Notes: generated by a model from the letters alone, not told the origin. A stretch of DNA of 64,000 nucleotides from DATAES01 sp963721305 (GCA_963721305.1 CAVRIR010000002.1:420273-484272); one strand, 5' to 3'; shown: positions 16,531 to 25,002, counted from the stretch's first letter. Program-made: numbers and translations.

Positions 16531-17313
16531 CTAGACGTTCTTGAGGAGGACTTCCCAGCCGATGAAGAAGATCACGGCCCAGTAGACGAACGCATAGGCG
16601 ATCGTGCGGCGATGATCGTCGAACACCGCCTTGTTGAACGCGCTGTCGAGCCCGCCGATGTAGCCGAGCGCCGAAGCCTCGACAAAAGCCCACAGCACGA
16701 TGACGAAGATCCAGTAGATCGCGGTGTTCTTCAACGGGCCCGCGCCTTCGTAGTTGGGCGCGAAGTGCGTGGTGAACACCATGAACCACAGCATCGTGAT
16801 GGAGAAGAACGTGTTCGCCCGTGACGCTCGTGCGCCGGTCTTCGCCGCGAGCGGCTGCGCCGGATCGGCCTCACCGCCGGCGAGCTGCTGGCGCACCGAG
16901 CCGATGACGATCTGCTGCTTGGGCCAGATCACCATCCACACGTTGGCGAGCATCGTCACCGCGAACAGCACACCGGTGAGGATGCTGGCGCCGGTCGCGT
17001 GCGTCGGCGACAGGTAGTTGGTGGTGCCGTCCTTGCCGCTGTCGGACGAGTAGATGCCGAGCATGATGAGTCCGAAGAAGAACGTCGACATGGCCGCCCA
17101 ACGGAACCACCACAGTGCTCGCCACGTGATCTTGTCGAACGCCTCGTTGCGGGCGCCGGGGCTGAGCTCTGCGAACGCCGGCGTCTGCACGAAGTTGAAG
17201 AAGTACAGGAGGCCGATCCATGCGATGCCCGACACCACATGGAGCCAGCGAGCGATGAACTGGAGGCCCCCGTTGAACTTGAAGAAGTTGTCGAAGATGA
17301 CAGCGAGCTTCAT
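16531..17313 (-). CDS. Urate oxidase N-terminal domain membrane protein (PuuD-like)
   Basis: 260 residues with seven or eight hydrophobic segments. Start at 17313 (MKLAVIFDNFFKFNGGLQFI); the longer open frame upstream lacks coding character. The pattern ARWLHVVSGIAWIGLLYFFNFVQTPAF (first helix, conserved H and W) and ITMLWFMVFTTHF matches the PuuD/urate-hydroxylase membrane domain. In proteobacteria this domain is fused to cytochrome c; that part is absent here, so urate oxidation is uncertain. No purine catabolism genes are adjacent. Divergent from the superoxide dismutase gene. Confidence 0.75.
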   Translation of the reverse strand: MKLAVIFDNFFKFNGGLQFIARWLHVVSGIAWIGLLYFFNFVQTPAFAELSPGARNEAFDKITWRALWWFRWAAMSTFFFGLIMLGIYSSDSGKDGTTNYLSPTHATGASILTGVLFAVTMLANVWMVIWPKQQIVIGSVRQQLAGGEADPAQPLAAKTGARASRANTFFSITMLWFMVFTTHFAPNYEGAGPLKNTAIYWIFVIVLWAFVEASALGYIGGLDSAFNKAVFDDHRRTIAYAFVYWAVIFFIGWEVLLKNV

Positions 17314-17444
17314 GTCTGGTCCTCTCTGCGCGGCGGGCGTCAGCGAGCGGAAACATACCTCTGGCCGCCTCACGAACGGGTGAAACCCCCGGTCTGACGG
17401 GTAGACAACCCACGAGGTTTCCGTTTCCCGAGAGGAGCACCCGA

Positions 17445-18071
17445 ATGGGCGCTGAGATCTACCACCTGCCCGAACTCGAGTACGACTACGGCGCGCTCGA
17501 GCCACACATCAGCGGGCAGATCATGGAGCTGCACCACGACAAGCACCATGCGGCCTATGTGAAGGGCGCCAACACCGCGCTCGAGAAGCTGGCGACGGCT
17601 CGGGACAGCGACAACTTCGAGTCGATCAACAAGCTCCAGAAGGACCTCGCGTTCAACTTGTCAGGTCACGTCCTGCATTCGCTGTTCTGGCAGAACCTCT
17701 CACCCGATGGTGGTGGCGAGCCCTCCGGTGACGTAGCCGAGCAGTTCGGCAAGGACTTCGGCGGTTTCGACCGGTTCAAGCGCCACATGACCGAGGCGGC
17801 GAGCACGATCCAGGGTTCTGGTTGGGCGCTCGCGGCGTGGGATCCGGCCAGCCGGCGCGTGATCATCGAGCAGGTCTACGACCATCAGGGCAACCACGGT
17901 CAGGGGACGATGCCGCTGCTCGCCATCGACGCGTGGGAGCACGCGTACTACCTCCAGTACAAGAACGTGAAGGCCGACTTCTTCGACGCCGTGTGGAACA
18001 TCTTCAACTGGGACGACGTCGGGCAGAAGTTGAAGGCCGCACGTGACACGGAGTGGGACCCGAACCTCTGA
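17445..18071 (+). CDS. sodA: Superoxide dismutase, Fe/Mn type
   Basis: Cytoplasmic dismutation of superoxide. 208 residues. Metal ligands fit the family: the first His of ELHHDKHHAAYV, the second His of SGHVLHSLFW, and Asp and His in DAWEHAYYLQYKN. GSGWALAAWD and DHQGNHG are also typical; the position of the Gln in DHQGN does not settle Fe against Mn. Ribosome site GAGAGGAG lies 6-8 bases before the ATG. Monocistronic, facing the CdsA-like gene. Confidence 0.96.
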   Translation: MGAEIYHLPELEYDYGALEPHISGQIMELHHDKHHAAYVKGANTALEKLATARDSDNFESINKLQKDLAFNLSGHVLHSLFWQNLSPDGGGEPSGDVAEQFGKDFGGFDRFKRHMTEAASTIQGSGWALAAWDPASRRVIIEQVYDHQGNHGQGTMPLLAIDAWEHAYYLQYKNVKADFFDAVWNIFNWDDVGQKLKAARDTEWDPNL

Positions 18072-18077
18072 CGTCGG

Positions 18078-18950
18078 TCAGATCAACAGTCCGACGGCGA
18101 GCGCCCACGCGGGCGCGAGCAGTAGCAACGAATCGATTCGTCGCAGGGCGCTCGCGGGCGCGCCGGCCGACGGCAGGATGGCCGAGGCGAGCAATTGTCC
18201 AGCGGGACACAGCAGCGCTGCGAGTGCCGCGAACAGGAACGCATGCGGGAACTCGAATGGCTCGATGGCCAATGCTGCGACGGCGAACGTCGTGACGGCA
18301 ACCGCGATCGCGCCTGCGATCGGTCCCTCGAACGGGTTGCTCGATCCGGAACCGACGATGTAGTCACCGATCTCGTACGCGCTCACGATGAACACGAGCC
18401 CGACGACGGATCCGTACTCGAATCGCGCCGCAATCGCGAGACACGCTGCCGCGAATCCAGGGAACAGCGCGGATCGAACGGTGAAGGACGCGTCGAGGAT
18501 GGGGTCGGCGTCCGGGTTCGTCGCTCGCGCGATGAACGCGACGACGAGCGCGGCGCCGACCATCGCAAGGATCGCGGCGCCGACGAGGCCGGTCGTCACT
18601 CCGCCTGCGAGTCCGATGGCCAGGGCGCCGGCGCCGGCCACGATGCGGTGTGGACGGCGACGGACGTGCCGCCACACCTTGGCGGCCTGGAGCGCCGCGA
18701 CCGCGGCGGTCAAGGAGTACAGCAACGTGACGGCGAATCGTCCGAACGCGAGCGCGACAACGACGAGCAGGAACCACGCAAAGCCCAGTCGTACGCGTGG
18801 TCCGTCGATGTCGTAGACGACTCGTAGGCGACGACGCCGAGCCGGTTCCGTGGTGCGCTTGTGCGCGCCTCCGGCCGGCCGGCCCTTGCGCGGTCGCGGC
18901 GACGGTTGTGACGCGCTCTTCTTGGCGACCGGAGTTCGTTTGGCGGCCAT
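18078..18950 (-). CDS. CdsA-like integral membrane protein (phosphatidate cytidylyltransferase family, divergent)
   Basis: 290 residues from the ATG at 18950. A basic, low-complexity N-terminus of ~55 residues (KRTPVAKKSASQPSPRPRKG) precedes eight or so hydrophobic segments. The C-terminus AILPSAGAPASALRRIDSLLLLAPAW resembles the CdsA signature in which a conserved Asp follows a metal-binding loop, and SAYEIGDYIVGSGSSNPFEG stands where CdsA has GDLxxSxxKR. Several conserved CdsA residues look absent, so activity is doubtful. Start overlaps the MoaD stop (TGATG). Confidence 0.55.
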   Translation of the reverse strand: MAAKRTPVAKKSASQPSPRPRKGRPAGGAHKRTTEPARRRRLRVVYDIDGPRVRLGFAWFLLVVVALAFGRFAVTLLYSLTAAVAALQAAKVWRHVRRRPHRIVAGAGALAIGLAGGVTTGLVGAAILAMVGAALVVAFIARATNPDADPILDASFTVRSALFPGFAAACLAIAARFEYGSVVGLVFIVSAYEIGDYIVGSGSSNPFEGPIAGAIAVAVTTFAVAALAIEPFEFPHAFLFAALAALLCPAGQLLASAILPSAGAPASALRRIDSLLLLAPAWALAVGLLI

Positions 18951-19186
18951 CAGCCACCCGACACGGGTGGAAGGACGGCCACCTCGTCGGTGACGGCAAC
19001 CGAGGTTGCGGGATCGGCGTCCTCGCCGTTCACCCACACGCGGCACGACGGCAGCAGCGCCGCGAACGCCGCGCCATGACGATCCACTGCGTTGCTGAGA
19101 ACCGCCTCGACGGTGGCTCCCTCGATCTCTTCGCGCGCTGTTCCGGCTACTTCCCTTGCCGCAGCGAACAGGCGAAGCACCGGCAC
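18950..19186 (-). CDS. MoaD/ThiS-family sulfur carrier protein
   Basis: 78 residues of ubiquitin-like fold ending in the diagnostic Gly-Gly (LPPVSGG), which is activated by adenylation and carries sulfur as a thiocarboxylate. VLRLFAAAREVAG and CRVWVNGEDAD and DEVAVLPPVSGG match MoaD better than ThiS. No other molybdopterin genes are near, so the partner (MoaE or another acceptor) is elsewhere. TGATG overlap with the membrane protein suggests co-translation. Confidence 0.85.
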   Translation of the reverse strand: MPVLRLFAAAREVAGTAREEIEGATVEAVLSNAVDRHGAAFAALLPSCRVWVNGEDADPATSVAVTDEVAVLPPVSGG

Positions 19187-19196
19187 GGGCGCGCTG

Positions 19197-20045
19197 TCAG
19201 TTCTTCGCGACTTCGGCCCACCCGTTCTTGATCACGACAGCGCCAGCGGACGTGGCCTCGAACGCGTAGGAGCGCCTGTCGTCCACGTCGCCCGCATCGT
19301 GGATGTCGACCTCGACGTCGTTGCCGGGCAACACGTTGGCGGCAAAGCGCACCGCGAGCCGCTTCAACCTGGACGGATCACCGTCGCACACCGTCTTGAC
19401 GATCGCTTGGCTGCACATCGCCATGGTGCACAGGCCGTGCGCGATGATGCCCGGCAGACCGACGCTCTTCGCAAACGCGTCGTCGATGTGGATGGGCATC
19501 TCGTCCCCAGAGGCTTCGCGATAGCGGAACGTCTGGTCGTCGTCGACGTGGATCGTGAAGCTCGCGACCTTCTTCTCGCGGGCCGACTCGGGGAAGTCGT
19601 GCGCCGGCTTGTCGGGACCGCCCGACTCGCCGTCGCTCATGCCCCGCACGAACACCGTGACGTACTGCGTCAACACCGGACGGCCGTCGCCGTCGACGCT
19701 TTCGACCTTCACGACGAACCGAGAGCCGGAGCTCCCGACTCGGATGGCGTACGCCTCGCCCGTTGTCGTGAGCTCGGTGCCGGGGACGAGCGGCTGATGG
19801 AAGTGCATGTCCTGCTCGCCGTGCACGATCATCATCAGCGCCTCGGGCGGGATCACGTCGCCCGACGCGACCATCAACTGACTCCACGTGGGCACGACAC
19901 CGAACACAGGTGGTGCGAACTTGCCCGACTCGTACGCGGGGTTGTCGTCGTTGGTCGCGGCCGCGTACGCCTTCGCTCGATCGCCGTCGATCACGGTCGT
20001 GTCGGGGTCGTAGCGAGTGCCGAGTTTGTCGGTCGGGAGAGCCAT
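19197..20045 (-). CDS. MaoC-family (R)-specific enoyl-CoA hydratase-like protein, double hot-dog
   Basis: 282 residues with two hot-dog folds. N-terminal half (YAAATNDDNPAYESGKFAPPVFGVVPTW) is the degenerate FAS1-like domain; C-terminal half carries the hydratase-2 motif in SGDEMPIHIDDAFAKSVGLPGIIAHGLCTM, with catalytic Asp and His. Probably hydrates trans-2-enoyl-CoA in lipid or steroid side-chain breakdown. ATG at 20045. Divergent from the phosphatase gene with 23 bp between starts. Confidence 0.88.
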   Translation of the reverse strand: MALPTDKLGTRYDPDTTVIDGDRAKAYAAATNDDNPAYESGKFAPPVFGVVPTWSQLMVASGDVIPPEALMMIVHGEQDMHFHQPLVPGTELTTTGEAYAIRVGSSGSRFVVKVESVDGDGRPVLTQYVTVFVRGMSDGESGGPDKPAHDFPESAREKKVASFTIHVDDDQTFRYREASGDEMPIHIDDAFAKSVGLPGIIAHGLCTMAMCSQAIVKTVCDGDPSRLKRLAVRFAANVLPGNDVEVDIHDAGDVDDRRSYAFEATSAGAVVIKNGWAEVAKN

Positions 20046-20068
20046 GGCCAGACGGTAGCTTCCGGGGA

Positions 20069-20707
20069 ATGCCCAGCCGGCTGCTGCTCGTGCGTCATGG
20101 ACAGTCCGAGTGGAACGCGCTGGGCCGTTGGCAGGGACAAGCGGATCCGCCTTTGACCGAGCTCGGACGTGCGCAGGCGCGTGCCGCCGCGAGAGCGATC
20201 GGTGCGGTCGATGTCGTGTTCTCGTCCGATCTCCAGCGTGCCCGGCAGACTGCCGACGTCATCGCCGAGCAGATCGGCGTCGGTCCGGTGATCGAAGACA
20301 TGGGCCTGCGCGAGCGCGATGCCGGCGAATGGTCGGGCATGACGCGCGACGAGATCAAGGAGCGTTACCCCGGTTACCTCCCCGACGATCGTCACAACGC
20401 GTTCGCACCTGCCGCGGACACCGCGCCGCGTCGACCGCCTGGCTGGGAGTCCGACTCGGTGCTGCTCGATCGCGTGCTCGAGGCGATCCAGCGCATCCAC
20501 CTGGTGGTCGGCGACGGCGACGGGCTCGTCGTCACGCATGGCGGCGTCATCTATGCGCTGGAGGGACACCTCGGTGAGCCGTTTGCACGTCTTGCGAACG
20601 GCGCCGGCCGGCAGTTCGACGTCGACGACGATCACCTGAGACTCGGCCCGCGGGTGCTGTTGGTGAATGACGACGGCACGCCGGTTACGGTGCCCAGCGA
20701 GATGTAG
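20069..20707 (+). CDS. Histidine phosphatase family protein (phosphoglycerate-mutase-like)
   Basis: 212 residues. RLLLVRHGQSEWN holds the phospho-histidine (RHG), FSSDLQRARQTADVIAEQ the second arginine, EDMGLRERDAGEWSGM the proton donor, and VVTHGGVIYALEG the second His. Substrate is not clear: the family includes broad phosphatases, cobalamin-pathway CobC and glucosyl-3-phosphoglycerate phosphatase. The ATG at 20069 starts at the conserved strand. Confidence 0.9.
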   Translation: MPSRLLLVRHGQSEWNALGRWQGQADPPLTELGRAQARAAARAIGAVDVVFSSDLQRARQTADVIAEQIGVGPVIEDMGLRERDAGEWSGMTRDEIKERYPGYLPDDRHNAFAPAADTAPRRPPGWESDSVLLDRVLEAIQRIHLVVGDGDGLVVTHGGVIYALEGHLGEPFARLANGAGRQFDVDDDHLRLGPRVLLVNDDGTPVTVPSEM

Positions 20708-20727
20708 TCGTGGGTGCAGGAAGCAGC

Positions 20728-21480
20728 ATGAGGTCGCCTTACACGGTGGAAGTGGTTCGGTCGGCGCGCCGGAAGAAGACGGTGTCGGCTCGACTCGTCG
20801 GTGACGTCGTCCGAGTGCAGATGCCGGCGTGGATGTCCAAGGACGAAGAGGCTCGTTACGTCGCTCATCTCCTCGGCCGCATCGAGCGCCAGCAACAGCG
20901 CGCTCCGGTCGATGTGATGGAGCGCGCCGCACGCCTCGCCACGCGCTTCGACCTCCCACGACCGCTGCGAGTTCGTTGGGTCTCCAACCAAGAGAGCCTG
21001 TGGGGGTCGTGCACCGTCGCAACTCGCGACATCCGCGTGTCCGACCGGCTGGCCGGCTTGCCGGGATGGGTCCTCGACTACGTCCTCGTGCACGAGCTCG
21101 CGCATCTCGCCGTGCCCAGCCACTCGAAGCGGTTCTGGTCGCTGGTCAACCGCTATCCCAAGGCCGAGCGGGCGCGCGGCTTCCTCATCGCGAAAGGCAT
21201 GGAGACCGACGAGCCTGACGGCGAAGAGACCGCCGAGCCGCGGCGACGAGCGGGGCTAAACGCTTTCGGCTTGCTCTTGATGGACGATGCAGAAGCGCGC
21301 CGCCGGCATCGCCTCGAGTCGGTCGTCGCCGATGGGCTCGCCACACGCTTCGCACGTGCCGTATTGACCGTCGTCGATGCGTCGCAGGGCGCGCTCGACA
21401 TCGGCGAGCTCGGCCTCGACCTGTTCGAGGATCGAGAAGTCCTTCTCGCGCTCGAACGTCTCGGTCGCGACATCGGCTGA
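20728..21480 (+). CDS. YgjP-like M48-type zinc metallopeptidase; C-terminal tail probably a read-through artefact
   Basis: Residues ~1-175 form a DUF45/YgjP metallopeptidase: VRWVSNQESLWGSCT, DIRVSDRLAGLPGWVLDYVLVHELAHL with the HExxH zinc site, SKRFWSLVNRYPKAERARGFL. ATG at 20728 has GGAAG seven bases upstream; a GTG at 20710 is the alternative. After ~21240 the frame runs 220 bp antisense through the DksA-like gene, whose codons explain that segment. In the +1 frame a TAA occurs at ~21257, exactly where the facing gene ends, so a lost base near 21240 is likely and the true protein is about 177 residues. Confidence 0.8.
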   Translation: MRSPYTVEVVRSARRKKTVSARLVGDVVRVQMPAWMSKDEEARYVAHLLGRIERQQQRAPVDVMERAARLATRFDLPRPLRVRWVSNQESLWGSCTVATRDIRVSDRLAGLPGWVLDYVLVHELAHLAVPSHSKRFWSLVNRYPKAERARGFLIAKGMETDEPDGEETAEPRRRAGLNAFGLLLMDDAEARRRHRLESVVADGLATRFARAVLTVVDASQGALDIGELGLDLFEDREVLLALERLGRDIG

Positions 21481-21621
21481 GTGCTGTGCGAGGTGCGAGA
21501 GCTCAGACATGCTCTCGTCTTCCGACTCGTCGTGCAGGTGCTCGGCATCGAACCCCGAGCGCACTCGCTCGAGACGGTCCCGCTCCTCGGTCAACCGGTC
21601 TCGCACCTCGTCCTGGTCCAT
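21256..21621 (-). CDS. DksA/TraR-type C4 zinc-finger protein
   Basis: 121 residues. A helical N-terminal half (DEVRDRLTEERDRLERV, EREKDFSILEQVEAELADVERAL) forms the coiled coil, followed by IDDGQYGTCEACGEPIGDDRLEAMPAARFCIVH with CxxC at CEAC and a third Cys in FCIVH; the fourth ligand is His rather than Cys here. Such proteins act in the RNA polymerase secondary channel, or in actinobacteria as CarD-independent transcription modulators. ATG at 21621. Convergent with the metallopeptidase. Confidence 0.85.
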   Translation of the reverse strand: MDQDEVRDRLTEERDRLERVRSGFDAEHLHDESEDESMSELSHLAQHSADVATETFEREKDFSILEQVEAELADVERALRRIDDGQYGTCEACGEPIGDDRLEAMPAARFCIVHQEQAESV

Positions 21622-21677
21622 CGGCCCGAGCGTAGAACGGAGCGGCGCGCGGATGCTCGTGAGAGGATCGCTCGTTA

Positions 21678-22481
21678 GTGGGCAATCTCGACGGACATCG
21701 AGTCCTCGTCACCGGCGGCGGCGGGGGCATCGGCGCGGCGGTCTGCCGTCACTTCGCGGCGGCGGGCGCGGCGGTCGCGGTGGTCGATCGGCGCGCCGAC
21801 GCGGCCGCCGCGCTCGCGGACGAGATCGGAGGATCGGCGATCGCGTGCGACGTCGCTGACTCCGCGCAGGTCGACCGCGCGGTCCACGACGCCGCGGAAG
21901 CGTTGGGCGGCCTCACCGATCTCGTCAACAACGCCGGCATGGGTCGCAACAAGCCGCTGCACGAGTACAGCGACAAGGACTGGGACGTGATCGTCGGCGT
22001 CAACCTGACCGGCGCGTTCAACTGCATGCGGGCGGCCATCCCGTTGTTGCTCGCGTCGGGCGCAGGCTCCATCGTCAACAACGCGTCACTCAACGCGCTG
22101 CGGCCGCTGCCCGGCGAGGCGCCCTACTCCGCCGCGAAGGCAGGGTTGGTCAACCTCACGATGACCGCGGCGCTCGAATACGCGCCGACCATCCGGGTGA
22201 ACTGCGTGTCGCCGGGGCTCATCGAGACTCCGTTGACGACGATGGTGACGTCGAACCCCGATTGGCGCGCCGCGGCGGAGCAGGGCACGCCCCTCGGCCG
22301 GGTCGGTTCGGCCGACGACGTGGCCGCGGTGATCGCGTTCTTGTGCTCGGACGACGCCGCGTACGTCACCGGACAGAACATCGTGGTCGACGGCGGTGCC
22401 GGTCTTCCGAACCTGCAGGCGGACTCGCTGGTTCGCACGATCATGGCCAGCATGGCCCAAGGGACCGCGTCCAACCCCTGA
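21678..22481 (+). CDS. Short-chain dehydrogenase/reductase
   Basis: 267 residues, classical SDR. Cofactor loop VLVTGGGGGIG (TGxxxGxG), CDVADSAQV, NNAG, and the catalytic set S in NNASLNALRPL and YSAAK. PGLIETPL and NIVVDGGAG complete the family pattern, the last typical of FabG-like oxidoreductases. A Asp at the end of strand 2 (VVDRRAD) favours NAD(H). Substrate unknown. GTG start at 21678; followed by tRNA-Lys on the same strand. Confidence 0.9.
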   Translation: MGNLDGHRVLVTGGGGGIGAAVCRHFAAAGAAVAVVDRRADAAAALADEIGGSAIACDVADSAQVDRAVHDAAEALGGLTDLVNNAGMGRNKPLHEYSDKDWDVIVGVNLTGAFNCMRAAIPLLLASGAGSIVNNASLNALRPLPGEAPYSAAKAGLVNLTMTAALEYAPTIRVNCVSPGLIETPLTTMVTSNPDWRAAAEQGTPLGRVGSADDVAAVIAFLCSDDAAYVTGQNIVVDGGAGLPNLQADSLVRTIMASMAQGTASNP

Positions 22482-22494
22482 GTACGCTCCCCTC

Positions 22495-22567
22495 GGGCCG
22501 CTAGCTCATCGGGTAGAGCAGGAGACTTTTAATCTCAAGGTGCCGGGTTCGAGCCCCGGGCGGCCCA
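22495..22567 (+). tRNA. tRNA-Lys (anticodon TTT)
   Basis: Acceptor arms GGGCCGC and GCGGCCC pair perfectly; D arm GCTC/GAGC, anticodon loop CTTTTAA giving TTT, T arm CCGGG/CCCGG around TTCGAGC. Discriminator A; CCA is not encoded. The gene follows the SDR stop by 13 bp. Confidence 0.95.
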
Positions 22568-22622
22568 CGCTTTCCGGCCACGCTTCCGGCTCGTCGGGTG
22601 CGTCGGACGAGTGCGACGGCGG

Positions 22623-23060
22623 TCAGCAGAAGCGGAGGTCGTCGGTCTCGTCCGTCTCTCCGGTCTCGACGAGACGTGCACAGGTCGGGCAGTACCAACG
22701 CACCTCGACGGGCGTACCGCACGCGCCGTGATGGACGGGCACCGCGTCGGGATCACCAGCGGCTCCCCAGTGGGCGAGCAACCGCAGCGCGCTCGCCAGC
22801 TCGCCGCCGGTGGCGGTCAGGCGGTAGTCGAACCGAGGGGGACGGCGGCTGTACGGCGTCGCGACCACGAGCCCTGACACCTCGAGCTGTCGGAGGCGCT
22901 TCGACAGCACATTTGGCGCCAGACCGTCCATCGTCTCGAGCAGCTCGTTGAACCGTCGAGGTCCTTCCAGGAGCGCGTTGACCACGAGCAGCGTCCACCG
23001 GTCCCCGACTCGGGCGACGGCCTCTTCGAGGGCGGTGACCTCGGACTGCTCGGTGCTCAC
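22623..23060 (-). CDS. HxlR-family transcriptional regulator
   Basis: Winged helix of the MarR/HxlR group: VARVGDRWTLLVVNALLEGPRRFNELLETMDGLAPNVLSKRLRQLEVSGLVVATPYSR in pieces, with the wing at RRPPRFDYRLTATGGEL. A C-terminal extension carries WYCPTCARLVE, a possible CxxC metal site or redox switch, unusual for HxlR proteins. GTG at 23060 with AGGA eight bases upstream is preferred; an ATG at 23096 would place the CATCAC palindrome inside the gene. Divergent from the protease gene, so a regulator-target pair is plausible. Confidence 0.85.
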   Translation of the reverse strand: MSTEQSEVTALEEAVARVGDRWTLLVVNALLEGPRRFNELLETMDGLAPNVLSKRLRQLEVSGLVVATPYSRRPPRFDYRLTATGGELASALRLLAHWGAAGDPDAVPVHHGACGTPVEVRWYCPTCARLVETGETDETDDLRFC

Positions 23061-23093
23061 GGATTCATCCTGCCCGGAAGTTCTGGTTGTTAC

Positions 23094-23127
23094 CATCACC
23101 GTGATGCTACTAACTTGCAACTAGCAA
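23094..23127. promoter_or_regulatory. Divergent promoter region with two palindromes
   Basis: CATCAC-C-GTGATG (23094-23106) and TTGC-AACTA-GCAA (23115-23127) are inverted repeats side by side in the 85-bp gap between the HxlR gene and the HtrA-like gene. They are candidate operators for the HxlR regulator acting on both genes. AGGAGTGG just before the protease ATG is its ribosome site. Confidence 0.5.
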
Positions 23128-23145
23128 CTCACTAGGAGTGGAAGC

Positions 23146-24027
23146 ATGAGCGTGTTGGAAGATCTCTCCCAGGCAGCGACGGCGGTGTTGGAGCAGGTGG
23201 CGCCCTCGGTGGTGCGAATCGGACGCAACGGCGGCCGGGGCTGCGGCGTGGTGATCGCCGACGGCCTCGTCGCCACCAACGCCCACAACCTGCGGGGCGA
23301 CGAAGCAACCGTCACCTTCGCGGGCGGACGCCAGGAGGTCGCCGCGGTGGCCGGCATCGACGTCGACGGCGATGTCGCCGTGCTGCGCGTCGACACGACC
23401 GGGGCTCCGGCGGTCACGTGGTCGTCCGCGACGGCGGCGACCGGTGCGGTGGTGTTCGCGGTGTCGCGGACCGTCGCCGGAGGCGAGCGGGTGTCCTTCG
23501 GCATGGTGAGTGGCACCGAACGCGCCTTCCGCGGTCCTCGCGGCCGGCGCATCAAGGGGAGCCTCGAACACACGGCGCCGATGCCGAGAGGCTCGTCCGG
23601 CGGTCCCGTGGTGGCCGCCGACGGCACCGTGGTCGGGCTCAACACCAACCGACTGGGCGAGGGGTACTACCTCGCAATGCCGGCGGATCAGGAGCTGCAG
23701 GAGCGTCTCGGGTCGCTCGCGGCCGGCCAGGAGCGATCCCGCCGCCGTCTCGGTGTCGGCCTCGCGCCGGCGCGCGTCGCGAAGGCCCTGCGCCGGTCGG
23801 TCGGCCTCGAAGAGCGCGACGGCCTGCTCGTACGGGTGGTCGAAGAAGGCTCGCCGGCATCGGCCGCTGGGGTGCGTGAAGGCGATCTCATCGTCAGCGT
23901 GAACGGCACGGCGACGACCAACGCCGACGATCTCTTCGATGCACTCGACGGCGCGCCGGACGAAGTGCGACTCAGCATCGTGCGCGGCACCGACGATCTC
24001 GAGCTGACCGTCACGTTCTCGGACTGA
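23146..24027 (+). CDS. HtrA/DegP-like trypsin-fold serine protease with PDZ domain, no export signal
   Basis: 293 residues. Catalytic triad visible: His47 in VATNAHNL, Asp76 in DGDVAVL and Ser151 in RGSSGGPVV. PDZ domain at ~195-293 (RLGVGLAPARVAKALRRSVGL, GSPASAAGVREGDLIVSVNG). Usual HtrA proteins have a signal peptide or membrane anchor; this one starts directly with SVLEDLSQAATAVLEQVAPSVV-like sequence and appears cytoplasmic. Good ribosome site AGGAGTGG before the ATG. Regulated probably by the divergent HxlR protein. Confidence 0.88.
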   Translation: MSVLEDLSQAATAVLEQVAPSVVRIGRNGGRGCGVVIADGLVATNAHNLRGDEATVTFAGGRQEVAAVAGIDVDGDVAVLRVDTTGAPAVTWSSATAATGAVVFAVSRTVAGGERVSFGMVSGTERAFRGPRGRRIKGSLEHTAPMPRGSSGGPVVAADGTVVGLNTNRLGEGYYLAMPADQELQERLGSLAAGQERSRRRLGVGLAPARVAKALRRSVGLEERDGLLVRVVEEGSPASAAGVREGDLIVSVNGTATTNADDLFDALDGAPDEVRLSIVRGTDDLELTVTFSD

Positions 24028-24146
24028 CCACGCGGGCGGCGCGAACGCGCGGCGACGTCTGTGCGCCGAACGACGTGAGAACGCCGTCGGTTCACGTACA
24101 CACTTTTCGAAAACGCGATCGGAACTGACCGCCGTCCCAGGAATCT
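24028..24146. other. Intergenic region between convergent genes
   Basis: Holds an AT-richer patch with the palindrome TTTTCGAAAA near 24110, otherwise GC-rich with no open frame that looks coding. Possibly the terminator region of the protease and the facing SDR gene; no clean hairpin with a T run is seen. Confidence 0.3.
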
Positions 24147-24986
24147 CTACCCGGGATCGGCGCAATCGTCCACCACCGCATCGCCGTACATCGCTCTCGC
24201 CCAGTGTTCGATGTCCGGACCGCGCCGCAGCGTGTGGCCGCCGTCGATGCCGAGAGACTGCCCGGTGACCCAGGACGACTCCGGGCCGAGGAGGTAGCGG
24301 ACACCGGCCGCGATGTCGTCGACGGTCCCCAGGCGACGAATCGGCATCTGCTCGAGGTAGTCGGCCTTCACCTGCTCGTCGGCCACGAGCGGGTCGGCCA
24401 ACTCGGTGGGGACGAGGCCCGGCCGCACGGCGTTCACGCGGATCTTGGCCCGTCCGAGCTCGTCCGCCGCGTTGCGCACCAACGTCTCGATGCCGGCCTT
24501 CGACACCGAGTACGGCGCCATGTACGGATGGGTCAAGGGCGCGGCGATCGACGAGATGGCCACGATCGAACCGCCACCGGACCGTGCGAGCGCGGGTGCG
24601 GTGTGCTTGATCGTGAAGAACGTCCCGGTGAGGTTGATGTCCAGGACGCGGCGCCACTCGGACGTCGCCGTCGCGACGATCGGACCGATCGTGCCGGTGC
24701 CGGCACTGGCCACGACCATCTGGAGGGTGCCGGTGAGCTCGAGAGCCGCAGCGACGGCGGCGGCGACGTCGTCCTCCGACGACGCGTCGCCCGAGACGAA
24801 CCGCACCTCCGCACCGGCCGGCGCGTCAGCAGCGAGGCTCTCGGCGGCGGCGCGCAGGCGGTCTTCCGACCGGCCCATCAACGTCACCGAGCTGCCATCG
24901 CGGACGAGGAACCGGGCGCACCCGAGTCCGATGCCGCTCCCGCCTCCCGTGATCAGCGCTGCCTGTCCCGCAAGAGAGTCACCCAT
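24147..24986 (-). CDS. Short-chain dehydrogenase/reductase
   Basis: 279 residues from the ATG at 24986 (MGDSLAGQAALITGGGSGIGLG). Cofactor loop TGGGSGIG, LMGRSEDRL after strand 2 (Arg suggests NADPH), SGDASSEDDV, SAGTG where most SDRs have NNAG, catalytic Ser in SSIAAPLTHPYM and YSVSK. Ends GQSLGIDGGHTLRRGPD. The SAGTG variant and C-terminal ~25-residue tail (DIEHWARAMYGDAVVDDC) mark a particular actinobacterial subgroup; role unknown. Confidence 0.88.
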   Translation of the reverse strand: MGDSLAGQAALITGGGSGIGLGCARFLVRDGSSVTLMGRSEDRLRAAAESLAADAPAGAEVRFVSGDASSEDDVAAAVAAALELTGTLQMVVASAGTGTIGPIVATATSEWRRVLDINLTGTFFTIKHTAPALARSGGGSIVAISSIAAPLTHPYMAPYSVSKAGIETLVRNAADELGRAKIRVNAVRPGLVPTELADPLVADEQVKADYLEQMPIRRLGTVDDIAAGVRYLLGPESSWVTGQSLGIDGGHTLRRGPDIEHWARAMYGDAVVDDCADPG

Positions 24987-25002
24987 GCGAGTGTTGTAGT
25001 CG

